Assembly: GCA_030549775.1 (NCBI GenBank)
Contig: CM060172.1
Span: 130,127,122-130,191,121 of the forward strand
Reading direction: 5' to 3'
DNA length: 64,000 nucleotides
Source: Tamarix chinensis
Lineage: Eukaryota; Streptophyta; Magnoliopsida; Caryophyllales; Tamaricaceae
Position 1 is the first letter of the stretch; each line of letters begins with the position of its first letter. This document shows, one piece after another, positions 61,032 through 64,000 of this stretch. The notes below the pieces were generated by a model. That model was not told the origin of the DNA and searched no databases. It worked only from the letters and a program-made list of their open reading frames with translations. The position numbers and the translations under genes were made by a program.

Positions 61032-63952
61032 TGTAACACACCCAAATTTACTACTGAAAAATTTCATTTTAAGCGAAAGCGTATAATTAAATATGTAGGT
61101 GTTACCGCCGTAATTGACATAAGTCTGGCTTACCCCACTATTCTTACATCAATCATAAGGTAAAATGATTAGAAAATTTAAAACATGATTAGAAAGAGAT
61201 GAGACAACTTTTTATACATCAAATAAGTATTTTGGAGATTAACTCCGATTACAATATCAAAATATAACCAAAAGGGATCCTATGGAACGAAGAGTCCAAA
61301 AAGGTATTCAGGTAAAACTATCAACCGGATAACATGACTCTATGCCCAACCCTAATATAAATTAATCACTTCTCCACATATATAGCATCAAAAGCTGCGA
61401 AGTCATCGACCTAGTCCTCATCGACCTGCACATAAACATTTGGGTCATCTACTCGTTGGATTGAGCAACACCCATAAAATAGATGATCAATACACTACGT
61501 ACTGAGTAAGGTAACGGTACATTCACGCAGGATTACAGATAATACAATAATTCTCATAAGCAAATCATACATGCACTAATAGAAGAAAGCCAGATAACTA
61601 CTGATTCCAAGTCTTTTATTAGATATACCATATTTCAAATCTTTTATTTATGTTGAGTTCAGTGACCCCACTATTCTTAAACCGGTGGAACGGTCCAAAA
61701 CACCTCTCGGGGACAAGACACCTAAGCCATTATTATTATCCGGTAGAACGGAGCCAACGCCGCTCAGAGTAAAAATACTCCTAAGCCACTATTTATTAAA
61801 CCAGTGGAACAGTCTGAAGCACCTCTCGTAGACAAGACACACGAGCCACTATTATTATCTGGTGGAATGGACTCAACACCTCGGTCCTGACTCACATAGT
61901 CTTTCACTTTATATTCCCATTTATACTTTAACTCTTAATTGTATTTTCATTCACATTGAATATGGAGCCCCACTATTATTAATCCGGTGGAATGGACTGG
62001 AGCACCTCTCTTGGACAATACACCCAAGCCATTATTTTTATCTAGTGGAACGCAGCCATATAAATACCTTGACCCGACTCAAGTGATCTTTCACTTTATA
62101 TGATTAATATTTTATTCATATTTGATTGTGTATCATCATGCCAAACTCAAGACATACATTTAAACACATAAGTATAACCACACAATTATCCTTAAAATAC
62201 CATAATACCCTCAGGGTAATCAAGACAATCGTATTCTCCCAAAGCTTTATAAAACCCAAAGCATATACATTTCCACTTATTATCCGAAGTACATATCCTT
62301 AGTCTTCCATAGATATTTTATAACCAATATATACCCAAACATGTACTTACATAATTTCATTACTCCCAAGAGCATCATCTTATAGCATTTTCATAGTTAA
62401 ATTATTTAATATAACATATTCAACAAAAAATTATACATCAACAATACAAGGAATAAACAAGGAGCTCATAAAACCCTATCTATGACATGTATCCTTACCG
62501 ACAAAAAAACCGGACTCTATGCATGTAAGTCCTATACCTCCTCCGATATCACCAGAAAAATAACCTATGAAACAAGATAAAATATGATTAGGATCGGAGG
62601 TTAAAAATTAAGAGGGAGATTATGGTAGAGAAGGGAAAAAATGGAATTTACCAAAGTTGAATGAGAACTTGAATTATACGAAAGTGTAGAAATATGTGTG
62701 GTAGAGCTATGGTTAAATTTTGGTGGTGTTTGGAGAAGATTTGGGGTGAAAATAGGGTTACATGGGTAAGATGGAAGTTGTATTGGTAGGCGGTGTAGAA
62801 GTTGCACAACCGTGCAGAATCAAAGCACAACAGGTTGAGGGAAAAGAAAATGCATGGCCAGGTGGTGCAGAAGTTGCACGGCCATGCAAAATCAAAGTAT
62901 AACAGGTCGAGATAAAAGAAAATACACTACCAAGTGGTGAAAAAGTTGCACGGCCATGTAGAATCAAGCCGAGAGTAAAAATGTTGCACGATCAGATGGT
63001 ACAAGGGTTGTACGGTTGTGTAACAGGGTATCTGAGTGTTTACGTGGTCGTGCACTCTAAAACTCTGTAATGGTCGAGGGGAAAGAGAAGGGAAAAGAGG
63101 CGGCGATGGCCAACGACGGCGAGGGGGAAGGTTGGGGCAACCTTAGTGGTTGGTCCACCGGCCAAAGGGTGGCTAGTGGTGGCTAGGTGTGATCGGTGGT
63201 GGATTTGGTGGTACAGATGCTGAAAACAAGGAAGATGGAGGAAGATGAAGGAGAAGGTCAGGGAGCTGATGGATAGAAATAATATAGAGAGTTGGGGGTA
63301 TTTATATTAGTAGGTGGTATACTAAGGAGGAGAAACAAGTAGATAAATGATGACGACGATGATGATGGAAATCTACCTAGAAGAAGAAGAATAAAGAAAG
63401 AAAAAGATGGGGGATGGTGACAGTTGAGGGGGATAGGAGTTAGGCAGAGGTGCGAAAGGGTGATGATGGAGAAGGAGACGTGCAAGGGAGGAGAAGGCAA
63501 GGAGAAGAAGAAAGGAGAAGAAAGAAGAGGAAGGGTGGTAGGCTAGCAGGTGATAGCTGTGAGAACAAGGCGTGCACAGGGAGAAGAAGGAAGAAGAAGA
63601 AGAAGGGGATGACAGGGCTAGCAAGTGATGAGGGGCATGTGGGAGGCAAGTGGATGGTGGTGGTGCATAAGTAGCAAAGCTTCTCACACTAAAGGATTTC
63701 GGCGCAGAGAAGAAGAGAAAAGAAAAGAAAAAGGAAGAGAAGAGAAGAAAGGAAGGGAAAAAAAGGAGAAAGAAAAAGAAAAGAGATAAAGGTTATGGAA
63801 TTAGGATTAGATTACGAATTTTGGGATTAGCCGAATAATTTAGATTCGCGGAAAATTTAGCAGGTTTCGGTTTTGGTTTAAGAATATTCGTTTTATTCAA
63901 ATCAAGGTTTTAGTTTTTAGTTTTTGGTTTTGATTAAAGTTTCGGGATTAAT
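61032..63952 (-). repeat. 5' LTR of the Tekay-like element, interrupted
   Basis: Aligns with the 3' LTR from TGTAACACACCC to GGGATTAA near 63950, where only about the last 100 bp are missing. It contains the box-and-hairpin module (61668-62060) and a TATA site (- strand, near 63295-63307). Confidence 0.85.
61668..62060 (-). repeat. Box-and-hairpin module of the 5' LTR
   Basis: Hairpins include CTCGT...ACGAG (61825-61845) and CTTGG...CCAAG (62010-62028). The first hairpin (about 61705-61725) is mismatched. Confidence 0.7.
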
Positions 63953-64000
63953 TGTAATCCCCCGATATTTTATAAAACCTATAATTTAATAAATAGCTTT
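63953..64000. mobile_element. Start of another LTR-like insertion
   Basis: TGTAATCCCCCGATATTTTA begins exactly where the two Tekay-like LTRs stop matching. Only 48 bases are visible. Confidence 0.55.

Larger units (their letters stand above)
48952..64000 (-). mobile_element. Decayed Tekay-like chromovirus (Ty3/gypsy), continuing past the window
   Basis: On the - strand, from right to left: 5' LTR (61032 on), primer site, gag, protease, RT, RNase H, integrase, chromodomain-type C-terminus, polypurine tract, 3' LTR (48952-52014). Order and motifs are those of plant chromoviruses. Every domain carries stops or frame breaks. A 4.4 kb solo LTR splits the integrase region and another LTR starts within the 5' LTR. 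Confidence 0.88.

Overview
The window is plant nuclear DNA, most likely from a eudicot; the species cannot be named from it. The reasons are an intron-containing GPI-anchored lipid-transfer gene, Ty1/copia and Ty3/gypsy elements with plant-type tRNA primer sites, a chromodomain gypsy (Tekay-like) polyprotein and plant telomere-like CCCTAAA tracts. One intact host gene was recognised. Almost everything else is nested retrotransposon sequence.

Layout. 1-2040: AT-rich non-coding DNA. 2041-3863: three-exon LTPG (xylogen/YLS3-like) gene, + strand. 3864-5566: AT-rich DNA with an (AT)n tract and degenerate telomere-like repeats. 5567-36920: a decayed Ty1/copia element on the - strand. Its 3' LTR is 5567-7048, its decayed gag-pol is about 7063-12482, and its 5' LTR is 35645-36920, where the window's copy is broken off. 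Its leader was invaded by a 21.6 kb tandem array (12958-34520).

The array holds four LTRs of about 5.1 kb separated by three non-coding internal domains of about 390 bp. The whole array has one 5-bp target-site duplication (GATAG), so it grew from one insertion. The internal domains hold only a tRNA-iMet-type primer site and a polypurine tract, so the element is non-autonomous. Diagnostic differences show that the two inner LTRs are recombinants: their left part matches the right outer LTR and their right part matches the left outer LTR. This is what unequal LTR-LTR crossing-over predicts.

36921-48951: fragments of related long LTRs in both orientations, a hAT-type MITE (42159-42613) with an 8-bp duplication, and a rearranged Athila/Tat-like locus with LTRs in opposite orientations (42919-47330). 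48952-64000: a decayed Tekay-like chromovirus on the - strand (3' LTR 48952-52014; 5' LTR from 61032), with many stops and a lost protease active site. A 4.4 kb solo LTR of the array's family (53470-57840) sits inside its integrase region, and another LTR begins at 63953 inside its 5' LTR.

Relationship of the parts. The array family, the solo LTR, the LTR fragments and the autonomous Tekay-like element share LTR ends, primer-site type, a TATAAATA promoter box, a box near GTACTGAGTAAGG, and a tandem module of CCACTATTAT..CCGGTGG boxes alternating with short hairpins. Several hairpin arms change in a compensatory way. I infer that the non-autonomous giant-LTR family used proteins of a Tekay-like element. 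The covarying hairpin module and the recombination-built array are the most unusual items.
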